Shown here one piece after another: positions 51,857-62,500 of a stretch of 64,000 nucleotides of DNA (the first letter of the stretch is position 1; the number at the start of each line of letters is the position of its first letter). The notes beneath the pieces were generated by a model. The model was not told the origin of the DNA. It was given only the letters and a program-made list of their open reading frames with translations, and searched no databases. The stretch comes from DYMC01 sp035406705. GTDB lineage: Bacteria > Verrucomicrobiota > Lentisphaeria > Victivallales > GWF2-50-93. Made by a program: the position numbers and the translations under genes. The stretch is taken from positions 1-64,000 of the forward strand of contig CAYRRM010000009.1 of the NCBI GenBank assembly GCA_964426675.1, read 5' to 3'.

Positions 51857-53266
51857 ATGTCTCTTTATAATCCTGATTTCTTTCAAAAATACTATAAAGA
51901 ATTAAAAAAGATAAAAAAGGTTTTTTGTGGTTTCAGTGGAGGAGCTGATTCTACCGCCCTTCTTCTACTCTTAACCGAGTATTCAAAAAAATATAACTTT
52001 AAATTAAAAGCTGTTCACTACCAACATGGTTTAAGGGGCGAAGAAAGTTTTCAGGATTCAAAATTTTGTGCAGATTTTTGCGAAAGTCGCAATATAGATT
52101 TCATTGAGATAAATATTGATGTGAAAAGCCTTATAAAAGGAAAGGAAAGTTTTGAAGATCGAGCCAGGTCTCTTCGCCTTTCAAAATGGAAAGAACTTTG
52201 TTCATCAGAAGATTCAGTTGTTGCCCTTGGCCATAACTCTGATGATAGAAATGAAAACATTTTAATACGTCTTTTACGTGGATCAAATCTTTCTGGGCTT
52301 ACGAGTTTAAGAGAAATACAATATATTGAAGGATTCATGATTATTCGTCCTCTTTTGAATTATTCTCGTTCGGAAATAGAGAATTTCTTAATAAGTAATG
52401 ATATTACTTTCTGGCGTAAAGATAGTTCAAATAACAATAATAAAATACTTAGAAACTATATTAGGAATATTGTTTTACCCGGGTTATCTGAGTTGTACCC
52501 TGGAACTAGAGACGGAATAAAGAGAGCTGCTTTAGTTCTTCTTGAGGATGCTCTTTTTATAGAAGGTGAAGTAGAGAAAAAATGGCAGAAACTATTTGCT
52601 TCATCTAATTTCATCAATTTAGAAGAATACATAAAACTAAATAATGCTTTAAAAATCCGAATATTAAGAAGATATTTAAGCAATTGTTTGAAGAGAGATT
52701 ACGTTCCGACTTATGATTTGCTGAAGAGAATTGATGATGAAATACTCAGACTCCAAAGTTCGAAAAATAAAAACAGATTTAAAATTCCTCTTCCTGAGGA
52801 GAAGGATTATTTTATAGAGCTAAACAGAGAATCTTTTAGGATTTCAAGAGAGGATAAAGAGAATTTTCCTTCTATCATCTGGCATTGGCATAAAAATCCA
52901 AAAATAAAATGGGGAATATGGGATATAACTATAAAAAGAATAAAGAAAATAAATACTATGAAAACTGAAGGTGAATTTTCAGCCTTTTTTCCAGAGGATG
53001 CAATTCCTGAAAAATTAAAAATTAGTTCTGTTTTACCCGGAGAAAAAATGATTCCATTTGGAATGCAAAAAGATGTCTCATTAAGAAAACTCTTTGAGAA
53101 TAAAAAAATTCCATCTAATAAAAAAGGGGTTTATCCTGTTTTTAGTTTACCGGAAGGTAAAATTATCTGGGTTGCAGGTGTAAGAAGGGCTAATTATGCA
53201 CCATTAACAGGAAAAACTAACATATTGAAAATAGAAGTTAAGTATAATCTTGGTAGAAAAAAATGA
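51857..53266 (+). CDS. tilS: tRNA(Ile)-lysidine synthetase
   Basis: Modifies C34 of the CAU-anticodon tRNA-Ile to lysidine so that it reads AUA, which is relevant in this AT-rich genome and for the ATA-started infC. The 469-aa protein has the PP-loop ATP site FCGFSGGADSTALLLLL, KAVHYQHGLRGEES, ALGHNSDDRNENILIRLLRGSNLSGL, and the C-terminal tRNA-binding domains ending with GKTNILKIEVKY. Its stop overlaps the start of the next gene as ATGA. Confidence 0.95.
   Translation: MSLYNPDFFQKYYKELKKIKKVFCGFSGGADSTALLLLLTEYSKKYNFKLKAVHYQHGLRGEESFQDSKFCADFCESRNIDFIEINIDVKSLIKGKESFEDRARSLRLSKWKELCSSEDSVVALGHNSDDRNENILIRLLRGSNLSGLTSLREIQYIEGFMIIRPLLNYSRSEIENFLISNDITFWRKDSSNNNNKILRNYIRNIVLPGLSELYPGTRDGIKRAALVLLEDALFIEGEVEKKWQKLFASSNFINLEEYIKLNNALKIRILRRYLSNCLKRDYVPTYDLLKRIDDEILRLQSSKNKNRFKIPLPEEKDYFIELNRESFRISREDKENFPSIIWHWHKNPKIKWGIWDITIKRIKKINTMKTEGEFSAFFPEDAIPEKLKISSVLPGEKMIPFGMQKDVSLRKLFENKKIPSNKKGVYPVFSLPEGKIIWVAGVRRANYAPLTGKTNILKIEVKYNLGRKK
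52078..52092. repeat. TTGCGAAAGTCGCAA palindrome, copy 14
   Basis: In tilS, read as C-E-S-R-N. Confidence 0.8.
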
Positions 53267-54987
53267 TTAAACAAATAAAAAGAAGAGACATTATTCTGAT
53301 AGTTGTAGTTTTTGCTCTTATTGCGCGTATAATTTCTTTTTACTATTGGAAGGAGTCTCCATTGCCAGAATATAGTAAAATTCAGGGGCTTGATATGAAG
53401 ACTCATATTGAATTCGCCCAAGATTTTATGAAAGGAAAATCTGCTTTTTCTCTTTATAAATTTCTATGTAGTTGTATGATATTCCTAAATAGCTCTGATC
53501 CAATAAAAGGTATAACTCTTTTTCAGCATTTCTGCGGAATTATTTCTTCTGTACTGGCGTCTTTAATTTCACTTAAACTCAGTGCAAATAGAATGACAGC
53601 GTTATTTGCTGGATTATTATTTGCCCTTTACGCTCCTCTTATTATGTATGAATCATTTTCCCTTGTTGAAACTGTTTTTATCACGTCTTGTTTGATGGCC
53701 ACTTATACTGTGATATGCGTAAATTTTAGGAAAAAATATTGTCTTTTTATATCTGGGGCACTTATTGTTTTACCATCTTTATCAAGGTTTTCTGGAATTT
53801 TTTTAAGCATTGTACTTTCCTTATGGTTTATTTTAAGACTTGGGCAGAGACGTGAATCTAAAAATAACCTGATATTTTTTAAGGATATGTCAATTTTTTT
53901 TGCAGGTTCATTAGTATCATTATGTTTAGTAATTTTAATTAATTTTTTGAATTGCGGGAAATTTGAAGTTCTGCCGGGGAAACCTGTCCTATCTTATATT
54001 TTAAAAGCTGGTTCTGAGATGAAAATAAATCCTGATGATGAACTTCTCCTATATAATCCAGGCGATCTTATGATTCAGAGAAGAATAAGCAATTATTTTG
54101 AAAAAATTTACAAGCTCATCAGTCCATATGAAATTCCCAACAATATTAACTATTATTTTTTAAAGACCCAGTTTTTTCCCTTTGGGCTCTTTTTAGGGCC
54201 ACTCTTTCTTATACCTTTGGGTGTTTCTGGTTTTTTTATATCTTTGTCTGAGCCCAGAAAGTTAAAGCGATATTCTATCCTTTTTTTTTACTTTATTGCA
54301 ATAGCATTTCCTATGATTATCTTTATTCCGCTTGCGAGATACAGAATTGCTTTACTGTTATTTTTTGTCTTTTTCTCAGGGTACTATCTCAATTCATTAA
54401 TTCGGTATCTGCGAATTTCGCAAGAAAAACCTTTGCCATTATTATTGATTTTATTGGTTTATACTGTAGTTTTCTCATATACGTCGCCGAAAGATTTTTC
54501 CCTTAGGAGTGAGGATTTTGTAGGATATGGTCGGGCTTTGGAATATAAAAATCCAGACGCAGAAGAAATTTTGTATGCCTATATAAAAGGTTATGAACTT
54601 GCACCATCCTCGCAATCTGCAGTTATTCATCTTGCCAATTATTTAATGACTAAAAATAGATTTTCTGAGGCCCGAATTGTTCTTGAAGACTATAATAAAA
54701 AATATAACGATTCCAAAGTAAAGGTTCTTTTTGCGGCTTCATTATTAGGATGTAGAGAATTCACAGAGGCAAAAAATGTCCTGGAAAAAATGCATGAACC
54801 TGAAAATATAAATTCCAAAGTGAATTATTTTTATCAATTTGCTGAATGTTGTAGATTATTGGGGGATGATACAGAAGCAAAAAAGTATTATGATTTGGCC
54901 CTTAAATATTCTCAAAATGATCTTCAGAAGAAAATAATATCAGAGGCATTAGATAAATTAATAAAGAATTCTCAAGGAAAGGAATAA
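53263..54987 (+). CDS. Multi-spanning membrane protein (GT-C-like) with a C-terminal TPR region
   Basis: A 574-aa protein with 10-12 hydrophobic segments over residues 1-410. A first periplasmic loop contains an acidic residue (KIQGLDMKTHIEFAQDF), like PMT/GT39 polyprenol-dependent glycosyltransferases. The last 150 residues are two or three TPR-like repeats (AEEILYAYIKGYELAPSSQSAVIHLANYL, SEARIVLEDYNKKY, FTEAKNVLEKMHEP, TEAKKYYDLALKYSQ). The combination suggests transfer onto, or assembly with, a protein partner. It is translationally coupled to tilS by ATGA. Substrate unknown. Confidence 0.72.
   Translation: MIKQIKRRDIILIVVVFALIARIISFYYWKESPLPEYSKIQGLDMKTHIEFAQDFMKGKSAFSLYKFLCSCMIFLNSSDPIKGITLFQHFCGIISSVLASLISLKLSANRMTALFAGLLFALYAPLIMYESFSLVETVFITSCLMATYTVICVNFRKKYCLFISGALIVLPSLSRFSGIFLSIVLSLWFILRLGQRRESKNNLIFFKDMSIFFAGSLVSLCLVILINFLNCGKFEVLPGKPVLSYILKAGSEMKINPDDELLLYNPGDLMIQRRISNYFEKIYKLISPYEIPNNINYYFLKTQFFPFGLFLGPLFLIPLGVSGFFISLSEPRKLKRYSILFFYFIAIAFPMIIFIPLARYRIALLLFFVFFSGYYLNSLIRYLRISQEKPLPLLLILLVYTVVFSYTSPKDFSLRSEDFVGYGRALEYKNPDAEEILYAYIKGYELAPSSQSAVIHLANYLMTKNRFSEARIVLEDYNKKYNDSKVKVLFAASLLGCREFTEAKNVLEKMHEPENINSKVNYFYQFAECCRLLGDDTEAKKYYDLALKYSQNDLQKKIISEALDKLIKNSQGKE
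54410..54422. repeat. TGCGAATTTCGCA palindrome, copy 15
   Basis: In the GT-C/TPR protein, read as L-R-I-S-Q, the same phase and peptide as copy 3 in an unrelated protein. Confidence 0.8.
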
Positions 54988-55160
54988 ATTATCTCAAGAT
55001 TCAAATCTTAGGTTTTGCTAGTTGTTCTGTTTATTACAGGTATCTTTTTAGGGGTATTATGATTTTTTATAAAAATTACAATTTTTGTGATATTCCAGTT
55101 TTTCGTATTTTTCAACCGAATGGAACGAATGCTTTGTGCTACGGCTTCCTTATCCTTAAA

Positions 55161-55185
55161 TTGTAGTAGTTATTACAGTTGCATC
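55161..55185 (+). repeat. Dispersed intergenic repeat, copy C
   Basis: Starts TTGTAGTAGTTATTACAGTT and continues GCATC. It lies in the 263-base gap between convergent genes, which holds no ORF. Similarity to copy A extends to about 55230. Confidence 0.5.
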
Positions 55186-55250
55186 TTGGCACATCTCACT
55201 ACGGTACAATGAGTTCGCGAAATATGCAGTCTAATAGCAAGAGGATGAGG

Positions 55251-56294
55251 CTAGTAAATAGGAAGTAAATATGCTTTTCCTGGTTCAAGAAAGGAGTAAA
55301 ATGTTTTTATACCATTTAAATTGAGTGAAATTTTACTTTCTGATGATTTTAAATTTGCAAATATCTCGCTAAACGAAAGTGTTTTTTGATATTTAATAAC
55401 TCTGTAATCCTCAACAGGTATTTTCGATAACTCAAGTGTTTTATAGAGGGCATCTTCATAATATCCTATCTGGTCGATCAAACCAAGTTCAAGTGCTTCA
55501 TTTCCCAGGAATATTCTCCCATCACCAATTTCAGAGTTCTTTATTTTATCTTCAGGTATTTTTCTCCCTTCAGATACGATTCTTACAAACTCATCATATA
55601 TCTGGGAGACAATTTTATTTGCAAGGGCTATTTCTTCAGGAGTGCGGAGACGTGAACCGTCCAGCATATCTTTCATTTTTCCTGATTTATATGTTTCAGT
55701 AAAGACTCCTATTTTATTTAAAAGTCCATTATAGTTATAAGATTGCATTATAACTCCTATACTACCTGTTACGCATAATCTATGGGCTAAAATATAATCT
55801 GAAGCAACAGCGATATAATATCCTCCACTTGCAGCTACAGAATTCATGTACACTACGACGATTTTACCTGATTTTCGGAGATTTAAAACTTCCTTATATA
55901 TGTTATCTGCTGCTGTTACCTCTCCGCCTGGTGTGTCAAGATATAAAATTACAGCTTTTACAGTTGGATCATTATTTGCCTGCATGAGTTGTCTTACAAT
56001 AAGTGATGAGTCGGCAAGTTCCCACAAGGCAGTTCCATTATTATCAACTATCATGCCTCGTATTTCTATCATGGCAATTTTGTTTGATGAGGACTTTGAA
56101 CCTTCAACATATTTTTCTATCAATCCATTGGTATTATTGAAAGAGGATATGGAAGATTCAAATCCACTAGTTGACAGAATTTCAAAAATCAAGAAAATAA
56201 AAGATGCGAAAATTAATAGTCCCAGGATGAGGGATGTGATCAAGACGGTAATAAAACACCCGCTGCCGCAACCTTTCTTTTTTTCCTCGCACAT
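55251..56294 (-). CDS. sppA: Signal peptide peptidase SppA (S49 peptidase), second paralogue
   Basis: A 347-aa membrane-anchored S49 peptidase. The N-terminal Cys-rich basic segment (EEKKKGCGSGCF) is followed by one transmembrane helix (ITVLITSLILGLLIFASFIFLIF). The protease fold follows: IAMIEIRGMIVD, TVKAVILYLDTPGGEVTAADNIY, the nucleophile in VVYMNSVAASGGYYIAVASDYILA, TGSIGVIMQ, and catalytic Lys in YKSGKMKDMLDGSR. Both dyad residues are intact. It differs from the copy at 32949 in being anchored by a helix rather than a lipid. It is downstream of murJ on the same strand. Confidence 0.92.
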   Translation of the reverse strand: MCEEKKKGCGSGCFITVLITSLILGLLIFASFIFLIFEILSTSGFESSISSFNNTNGLIEKYVEGSKSSSNKIAMIEIRGMIVDNNGTALWELADSSLIVRQLMQANNDPTVKAVILYLDTPGGEVTAADNIYKEVLNLRKSGKIVVVYMNSVAASGGYYIAVASDYILAHRLCVTGSIGVIMQSYNYNGLLNKIGVFTETYKSGKMKDMLDGSRLRTPEEIALANKIVSQIYDEFVRIVSEGRKIPEDKIKNSEIGDGRIFLGNEALELGLIDQIGYYEDALYKTLELSKIPVEDYRVIKYQKTLSFSEIFANLKSSESKISLNLNGIKTFYSFLEPGKAYLLPIY

Positions 56295-56382
56295 TGTCTC
56301 TTTATTTCTCCAGGATTAAAAATAATGATAAATTTAATTTTTTCTTTGAATATAGCATTGTATTTTTTTTTGGCAAAAATTT

Positions 56383-57936
56383 TTATATCTTAAGAATGGA
56401 TTTTAATATCATTGACGGTATTTTTGAGCCACAAATTTTAGTAAAGAGTAAAAAGAAAGAAAAAAAGATTATTCCAGATAAAATTAAAGGAAAAATTTCT
56501 GGCACAACCACTTTGAATCCAATCATCTTTAAAAGATAATTATATGAATAAAGTAATAATAATGCGGATATGAAAGCAGAAAAATAAAACCTTAATATAT
56601 CGATAAAAATTCCAAAGACATAAATGTTATTATTTTCCCTCTTTATTAAGTAGATAAGCACACTACAATTTACGGCTGACGACAGTACTGTTGCCAGAGC
56701 TATACCCCCCTGTCTTAGTTTTATCATAAATAAGAGGTTCATTATTATGTTTAATACAATACATATTATTGATACTTTTACAGGTGTTTTCATATCTTTT
56801 TTTGAATAAAAAACAGAAGCAAGCACTTTTATGCAACAAAAAAATGGGATTCCTGGACTATAGAAAGCCATTGCCCATGAAGTTTCTCTTAATTCTTTTT
56901 CACCAAAGGCCCCTCTCATATAGAAAATTCTTATCAGAGGTTCACGCATAAAAAAAATAAATATTGAAGCAGATATTGATAAAAAAAGCATAACAGACAG
57001 AGTGCTCAAGAAATCATTTTGATGTGCTATATGGTCATTTTTTGCAGCACTTTTTGCAAGATAAGGCGCTATTACACTTCCTAATGCAACAGCAAATATC
57101 CCTATTGGAAGATCTATAATTCTATCACTAAAGGTTAATGCCGGTACGGCATAATCTCCTATCCAGCAAGCCATTAGGCGATCTGCCACAAAACTAATCT
57201 GAAGTGCTGAAGCTCCAACCATTGCAGGTGCTGAAAGTTTCCATAATTCTTTTATCACCGGGTTTTTCCAGAATTGCGAAAATTCAAATAGTGGAAAAAT
57301 TTCGCATTTTTTCATAAGTATCCCGGTAAATAAAAGCTGGAAAATTCCTGAAATTACAACCGTTACAGCCAAAGATTTAAGCATTGAAATTTTTCTTAAA
57401 AAAAGAGGACAGATAAATAGCAGGGATAATATCATAAGAAGATTGAAAAATAATGTTCCTAAAGCTGGTAAAAAAAACTCACCTACACAATTTAAGGCGG
57501 AACTGAAAATTCCTACTATACATATAAAAATAAGGTAAGGCATTAGAAACGGAATTAATTCAAGAGCTATTTTGAGCCTTTCAGTTTCTACGTAGTTCTT
57601 TATAAAAAGAGCAATTATAGATATAACAATACTAATTGAACATAACAATAAAGTAAGGGTAAGGAATATTGTTCCAAGTTTTTTTCTTATGTCCCGTATG
57701 CTTTCTTTTTCAAGTGAGTGAGAAAGAATTGGTACCAGCACAGTGCCCATGACCCCTTCGCCAAAAAGACGCCTGAAAAGGTTTGGCACCATAAAAGCAA
57801 GCCCCCATCCTGTCATAAGAGCTCCTCCTCCGAAAGTTTTCGCGAGAAGAATTTCTCTGAAAAGCCCCATGATTCTGCAGAGGATAATAGCCAGAGAGAC
57901 GGAAAATCCTTTTTTAAATATAGAATTGGAAGACAT
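56383..57936 (-). CDS. murJ: Lipid II flippase MurJ
   Basis: Flips undecaprenyl-linked peptidoglycan precursor across the inner membrane. The 517-aa protein has about 14 transmembrane segments (MVF/MOP fold). MurJ signatures are SLAIILCRIMGLFREILLAKTFGGGALMTGWGLAFMVPNLFRRLFGEGVMGTVLVPIL at the N-terminus, RIIDLPIGIFAVALGSVIAPYL, and APAMVGASALQISFVADRLMA in the middle, ending at a normal length. It is divergent from the msrBA gene. Confidence 0.95.
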   Translation of the reverse strand: MSSNSIFKKGFSVSLAIILCRIMGLFREILLAKTFGGGALMTGWGLAFMVPNLFRRLFGEGVMGTVLVPILSHSLEKESIRDIRKKLGTIFLTLTLLLCSISIVISIIALFIKNYVETERLKIALELIPFLMPYLIFICIVGIFSSALNCVGEFFLPALGTLFFNLLMILSLLFICPLFLRKISMLKSLAVTVVISGIFQLLFTGILMKKCEIFPLFEFSQFWKNPVIKELWKLSAPAMVGASALQISFVADRLMACWIGDYAVPALTFSDRIIDLPIGIFAVALGSVIAPYLAKSAAKNDHIAHQNDFLSTLSVMLFLSISASIFIFFMREPLIRIFYMRGAFGEKELRETSWAMAFYSPGIPFFCCIKVLASVFYSKKDMKTPVKVSIICIVLNIIMNLLFMIKLRQGGIALATVLSSAVNCSVLIYLIKRENNNIYVFGIFIDILRFYFSAFISALLLLYSYNYLLKMIGFKVVVPEIFPLILSGIIFFSFFLLFTKICGSKIPSMILKSILKI

Positions 57937-58022
57937 CTTATTAGATTAAATCTTTATTTGTAAAAAAAAGAAAAATAATTATTAATATAGCATAAAATAT
58001 TGAAAATAAATTTTTCATTTCT

Positions 58023-58919
58023 ATGTTTTTTCTTTTTATCTTCATAGTTATAACAAGAGAACTTTATTCTATGGATTTCCAACTCAACGAATTAACACCA
58101 GATGAAAAAAGGATAATCCTTAATAAAGGAACAGAAGCTCCTTTCTCTGGAAAATATAATGATTTTTTTGAATCTGGAATTTATTCTTGTCGACATTGTG
58201 GTCAGGGGCTTTATTATTCGAAAGATAAATTTAAAAGTGGCTGTGGTTGGCCTGCTTTTGATGATGAAATTCCGGGAGCTATTTCGAAAAATACTGATTC
58301 TAATGATGGTCGAGTGGAAATTACCTGTTCTCGTTGTGGGGGACACCTTGGGCATCTTTTTAAGGGCGAAGAACTTACTCCCAAAAATTTGAGATATTGC
58401 GTAAATTCAATTTCTCTCGATTTTGTACCTGAGAAAAATATAGAAAAAGCCTATTTTGCTGGCGGATGTTTCTGGGGAATGGAATATTTTTTTTCAAAGC
58501 AATATGGTGTTTTGCACGTTATGCCAGGATATATGGGAGGGCAATTAAAAAATCCATCCTACAAAGAAGTATGTAGTGGAAAAAGCGGGCATGCTGAGAC
58601 AATAATGATATTATATGATAAAACAAAAGTAGATTTTGAAACGCTTGCAAAATTGTTTTTTGAAATACATGATCCAACTCAAGTGAATAGGCAAGGTCCT
58701 GATGTAGGAACGCAATATCGTTCAGCAATTTTTTATTCGAGTGAAAAACAAAAAGATATTGCAGAGAGATTAATAAAATTTTTAAAAGAAAAAGGATTGA
58801 ATGTTGTAACAGAACTTCATACTTTATCTGAATTTTATCCAGCCGAAGAGTATCATAGAAAATATTATTTAAAAAGTGGGAAAGAACCGTATTGTCACGT
58901 GAGAATAAAGAGATTTTAG
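58023..58919 (+). CDS. msrBA: Methionine sulfoxide reductase B-A fusion
   Basis: Repairs both stereoisomers of methionine sulfoxide. The N-terminal MsrB domain (about 22-140) has zinc Cys pairs CRHCG and CSRCGGHLGH, SGCGWPAFDDE, and the catalytic Cys in LRYCVNSISLDF. The MsrA domain (about 145-298) has the active-site AGGCFWGMEYFF and DPTQVNRQGPDVGTQYRSAIFY. The B-then-A order differs from the more common A-then-B fusion. The first 16 residues (MFFLFIFIVITRELYS) could be a short signal peptide; ATG 58071 would give a cytoplasmic form. Confidence 0.95.
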   Translation: MFFLFIFIVITRELYSMDFQLNELTPDEKRIILNKGTEAPFSGKYNDFFESGIYSCRHCGQGLYYSKDKFKSGCGWPAFDDEIPGAISKNTDSNDGRVEITCSRCGGHLGHLFKGEELTPKNLRYCVNSISLDFVPEKNIEKAYFAGGCFWGMEYFFSKQYGVLHVMPGYMGGQLKNPSYKEVCSGKSGHAETIMILYDKTKVDFETLAKLFFEIHDPTQVNRQGPDVGTQYRSAIFYSSEKQKDIAERLIKFLKEKGLNVVTELHTLSEFYPAEEYHRKYYLKSGKEPYCHVRIKRF

Positions 58920-58956
58920 AAATAATTTTATTGAAGATTTACGTTGTTTTTTAGAT

Positions 58957-58984
58957 TTGACTTTTTGCTTTTTTGTGTTTTATT
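58957..58984 (+). promoter_or_regulatory. Possible promoter of the yjbQ gene
   Basis: TTGACT (58957-58962), 16 bases, TTTATT (58979-58984). A weak -10, but spacing agrees with the other candidate promoters in the window. Confidence 0.25.
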
Positions 58985-59039
58985 TCTCGGTCAATTAATA
59001 ATATATTTTTCTCGAAAATTAAAAGAAGAGAAGGGATAA

Positions 59040-59441
59040 ATGCCTCTTATCACAGTTAAAAGCAAAAAAAGATGCGAATTTATAGACATTACTCCTGATG
59101 TAAATGCTTTGATTCCTAAGAGTTTCAATTCTGGTTCTTGTCACGTTTTTGCATTACATACCACAGCAGGAATTACAATAAATGAAAATGCAGATCAAGA
59201 TGTTGTCAATGACATTCTTGAATATCTTGAAGATATTATTCCTCATCTAAAGAGGAAATATTCGCATATGGAAGGTAATAGTGATGCTCACATAAAAAGT
59301 TCTCTGATAGGTGTTTCCCAGATAATTCCAGTAAAAAATGGCAAACTATGTCTTGGAACCTGGCAGGGAATATTTTTTTGTGAGTTTGATGGACCGAGAA
59401 CGAGGCACATAGAAGTAAATTTCTGGGGGAATAATTATTAA
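59040..59441 (+). CDS. YjbQ/UPF0047 family protein
   Basis: A 133-aa single-domain protein of normal length for UPF0047. Conserved features are CHVFALHTTAGITINENADQDVVNDI, HLKRKYSHMEGNSDAHIKSSLIG, and LGTWQGIFFCEFDGPRTRHIEV. E. coli YjbQ has been reported to have weak thiamine-phosphate synthase activity, but the physiological role is unsettled. A GAAGGGAT ribosome-binding site precedes the ATG. Confidence 0.93.
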   Translation: MPLITVKSKKRCEFIDITPDVNALIPKSFNSGSCHVFALHTTAGITINENADQDVVNDILEYLEDIIPHLKRKYSHMEGNSDAHIKSSLIGVSQIIPVKNGKLCLGTWQGIFFCEFDGPRTRHIEVNFWGNNY

Positions 59442-59505
59442 ATTTTTAAAAATAATTTTGATTTTTTAAGAGTAGGATTATATTTAAAAAAAATCGGAGT
59501 AAGAG

Positions 59506-62500
59506 ATGAAAAAGAAAAAATCATTATGTTTTATTTTTGCATTTATTTTTTCTGCTATAACATTTATAATATTTTCTGAATCTAATGATGTTACTACAGC
59601 TATTTCCCTCTCAAAAAAACTAAATCTTCTGAAAATGTTTGATTACTCAATATATCTTATTGAGAAAATTATAAAAGAAAATCCTGGAGAAAGTGATAGA
59701 TTAAAAATTCAATTAGGACTAACATATTTTGCTCAGGGAAAAATTCAGGAAGGAGAAAAAATAATCAGCTCAATACCATCTTCGAGTAATTATTATTCTG
59801 ATTCACGTCGTGTAATGGGAATCGAATCTATAAAAAAAGGGCAGTATGATATTGGTATCACAGCTCTTGAAGATTATTTCAAAGTTAAAAAAGCCAATCC
59901 CCCAAAAGATGATAATGGAAAAGATGAATTTATGGAAGCCTGGCAATATCTTCTTGCCGCTTATCAAGCACAAAAAAATGTAAAGAAAGTTGATGAGGTC
60001 CTCAAGTATAAAGATGTGTTAGAGGAAACGACTGAAAAAGATACTTCTCCACTGGTTAATCGTGATGCAAAGTTAGTTGCAATACAGTTAAAACTCGACA
60101 CGGCAGAGTTAATGAAGGAAGAAGGAAAAAGTGGTTGGCAGACTATTGCGAGCGATCAGTTGAAACCACTTGATGATTTAAAATGGAATGTTGACTCTAT
60201 TTTTGCTTTTGCAGAAGTTGAACAAGCAAGAGTTTACTATATTTTAGATAGATATGATGATGCTTTGAAAAAATTAACAGATCCAAAGATTCTTCCAATT
60301 ATAACGGGGATGGATGAAGGTTATAAACAAATTGGCAATCCATCAGAAGCTCCATCCGTTTTTGCTACATTTGTGGAAGGTCTCGTATATAGAGCTCAAG
60401 CACAAAAAGCCAGCACTGATGAGGAAAAAATTAAGCTTTATACTATGGCCTTGGGGAAATTCTATAACATAATTCTCCATCATAATGCCTTTCCAAAAAT
60501 CGAAAGAGTAATAGGAGCTTTTAGTGATTGTAAAGAAAAACTTGAAAAACTTGGAAAAACAGTAAAAATTCCCAAAAAAGTCCTGGATCAATTGAATAAA
60601 GCTATTTCCTTCAGGAAAAAAGAAGCTGACCGTCTCTTTAAAGAAGAAAAATATGCTCAGGCTATACCAATTTATCTGGAAGAATTAAAAAAATCCAGAT
60701 CTGGAGAGCAGGGGGCTGACAATCTTGCAATGCTCTCATATTGTTATGTAAAAACAGACAAAGCTTTAGAAGCTATGGCTGTTGCCTCTTACTTAGGTGA
60801 ATATTTCCCGAAATTTTCAAAAACACCAGGAGCTCTTTTGCAAGTTGGTGAATACCTATGGGGTAAAAAAGAATATGAAGATGCTCTAACTATATATAAA
60901 TTTTATTTGAAAGCATGCCCAACAGATCAATATGCTGGGGCTATTTCAGCCAGGGTTGCAAAATATTATTACGATAAAGCAGCTGAAGCAGCTAAAACTG
61001 CCAGATCACTTCCATCGGGAGAAGAGAAAAAACTTAAGTTAGACGAGGCGCGGCAGGCCTTTATAGAGGCTGTCCCATATTATCAAAACATAATCAATAA
61101 TTTCCAACACACAGATTATGGTCGTAGCGCATACTACCTGATCGGCTTGTGCTATTTTAACGCCCGAGAGTATTTAAAAGCATCTGAAGCATTTCTTAAA
61201 TTTTGTGAAATGGAAGCAAAAATTCCAAGGGAAAAAATTCAACTTGGAGATATTGCAGATTCCAAACTCAGGGCAGCAGAATCTTATTTCCAATACGCTA
61301 CTTCAAAAGAGAAAAAGGCTAAGTCTTTAAAAGAAAAACTTTCCTTGATTGAAACTACAGCAGTTTCATCAGCCTCTTCTGTGGAAAAAACTGAAAACAT
61401 TAAGAATCAAGAAGAAGATGACCAGGAAAAAAGCAGGGGTAATGAAGATCAAATTCCTGAATCTGCCCCTCTTGAAGATAGCAATATAGATTTTAACAAG
61501 TTAACTCCTGATGAGTTAAAAAAGAAAATCGATGAATATGACCAAGAAGCTAACAAATATTATCAAGAAACAGTAAAACAATGTAAGGAATTTTTTACCA
61601 TGCTTTCTTCTGGAATATTAAAAGGAGACTCTTCTAAAAAAACTCTAATAGCAAAAGAAAATGCATCTTCTCTAATAGCATGGGCATATGATGGATTAAA
61701 AGATAAAGAAAAAACAGTAACAGCTCTTACTTCCTTTATTAAAGAATATCCAAAAGGTAAACAAACCCCTGCTGCAATGCAGAGACTCGGAATACTTTAT
61801 GCTGAAATTGGAAAGTTTGAGGATTCAGCAAAAGTCCTCGAAGAATTAGCAGTCAAATTTCCTGATAGTAAAGAAGGAAAACAGGCTATGCCTATGTTGG
61901 CAAAAAGTATGTATGAGATTGGCAATTACGAGAAAAGCATAGAAGTGTTAAAAAAAATGCTTGATCAAAAAACAGAACTATCCATATTTGATCTTAGATG
62001 GGCTCTCGAAAATCTTTCTGACTGCGGTGGAAAAAATCCAAAGGAAGGTTCTGAATGTGCATTTACCGCAGGTAAAATATTACTCGAAAAAATTGAAAAG
62101 CCTGTTTTAGAAGACTGGCTTGGAAAACAACGTGCAGCTCAAATCGCAAATGATCAAAAAGAACAGAAAAAAATTATTGATTTATTTAAGGAAAAAACAA
62201 TATTTGATACTGCAAAAGCAGCTTACTATTCGGGTAATCCGAAAGAAGCTATACAATATCTGAATACTTTATTGAAAAATGAAAAGACCCCTTATTACTA
62301 CGATGCAAAATTTCTCAGAGCACTTGCTTACAGAGCTGAAAAAGATTACGTTAAAGCTCTAGCCGACTATGGAGATGTAGGGCTTTCCGCAAATATAGCA
62401 AAAGCTATCTCAGTATATTACAAGGCTCAGACTAATATAGCAGATACATTTATCGAACAAAAAGAATTTAAGAAAGCTCTAAGCTCAATTGATATGATAG

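Noticed and set aside
51716..51886. 57-residue hydrophobic N-terminal extension of Lon
   Set aside because: A GAGG site precedes GTG 51715, and the extension has no similarity to Lon and would create a membrane segment.
55186..55204. Sigma-54 (-24/-12) promoter: TGGCAC at 55187
   Set aside because: The -12 TTGC element is absent at the required spacing and the site is between convergent genes.
61320..61500. Possible frameshift in the large TPR protein at its low-complexity linker
   Set aside because: The frame stays open and TPR helices continue in the same frame on both sides.
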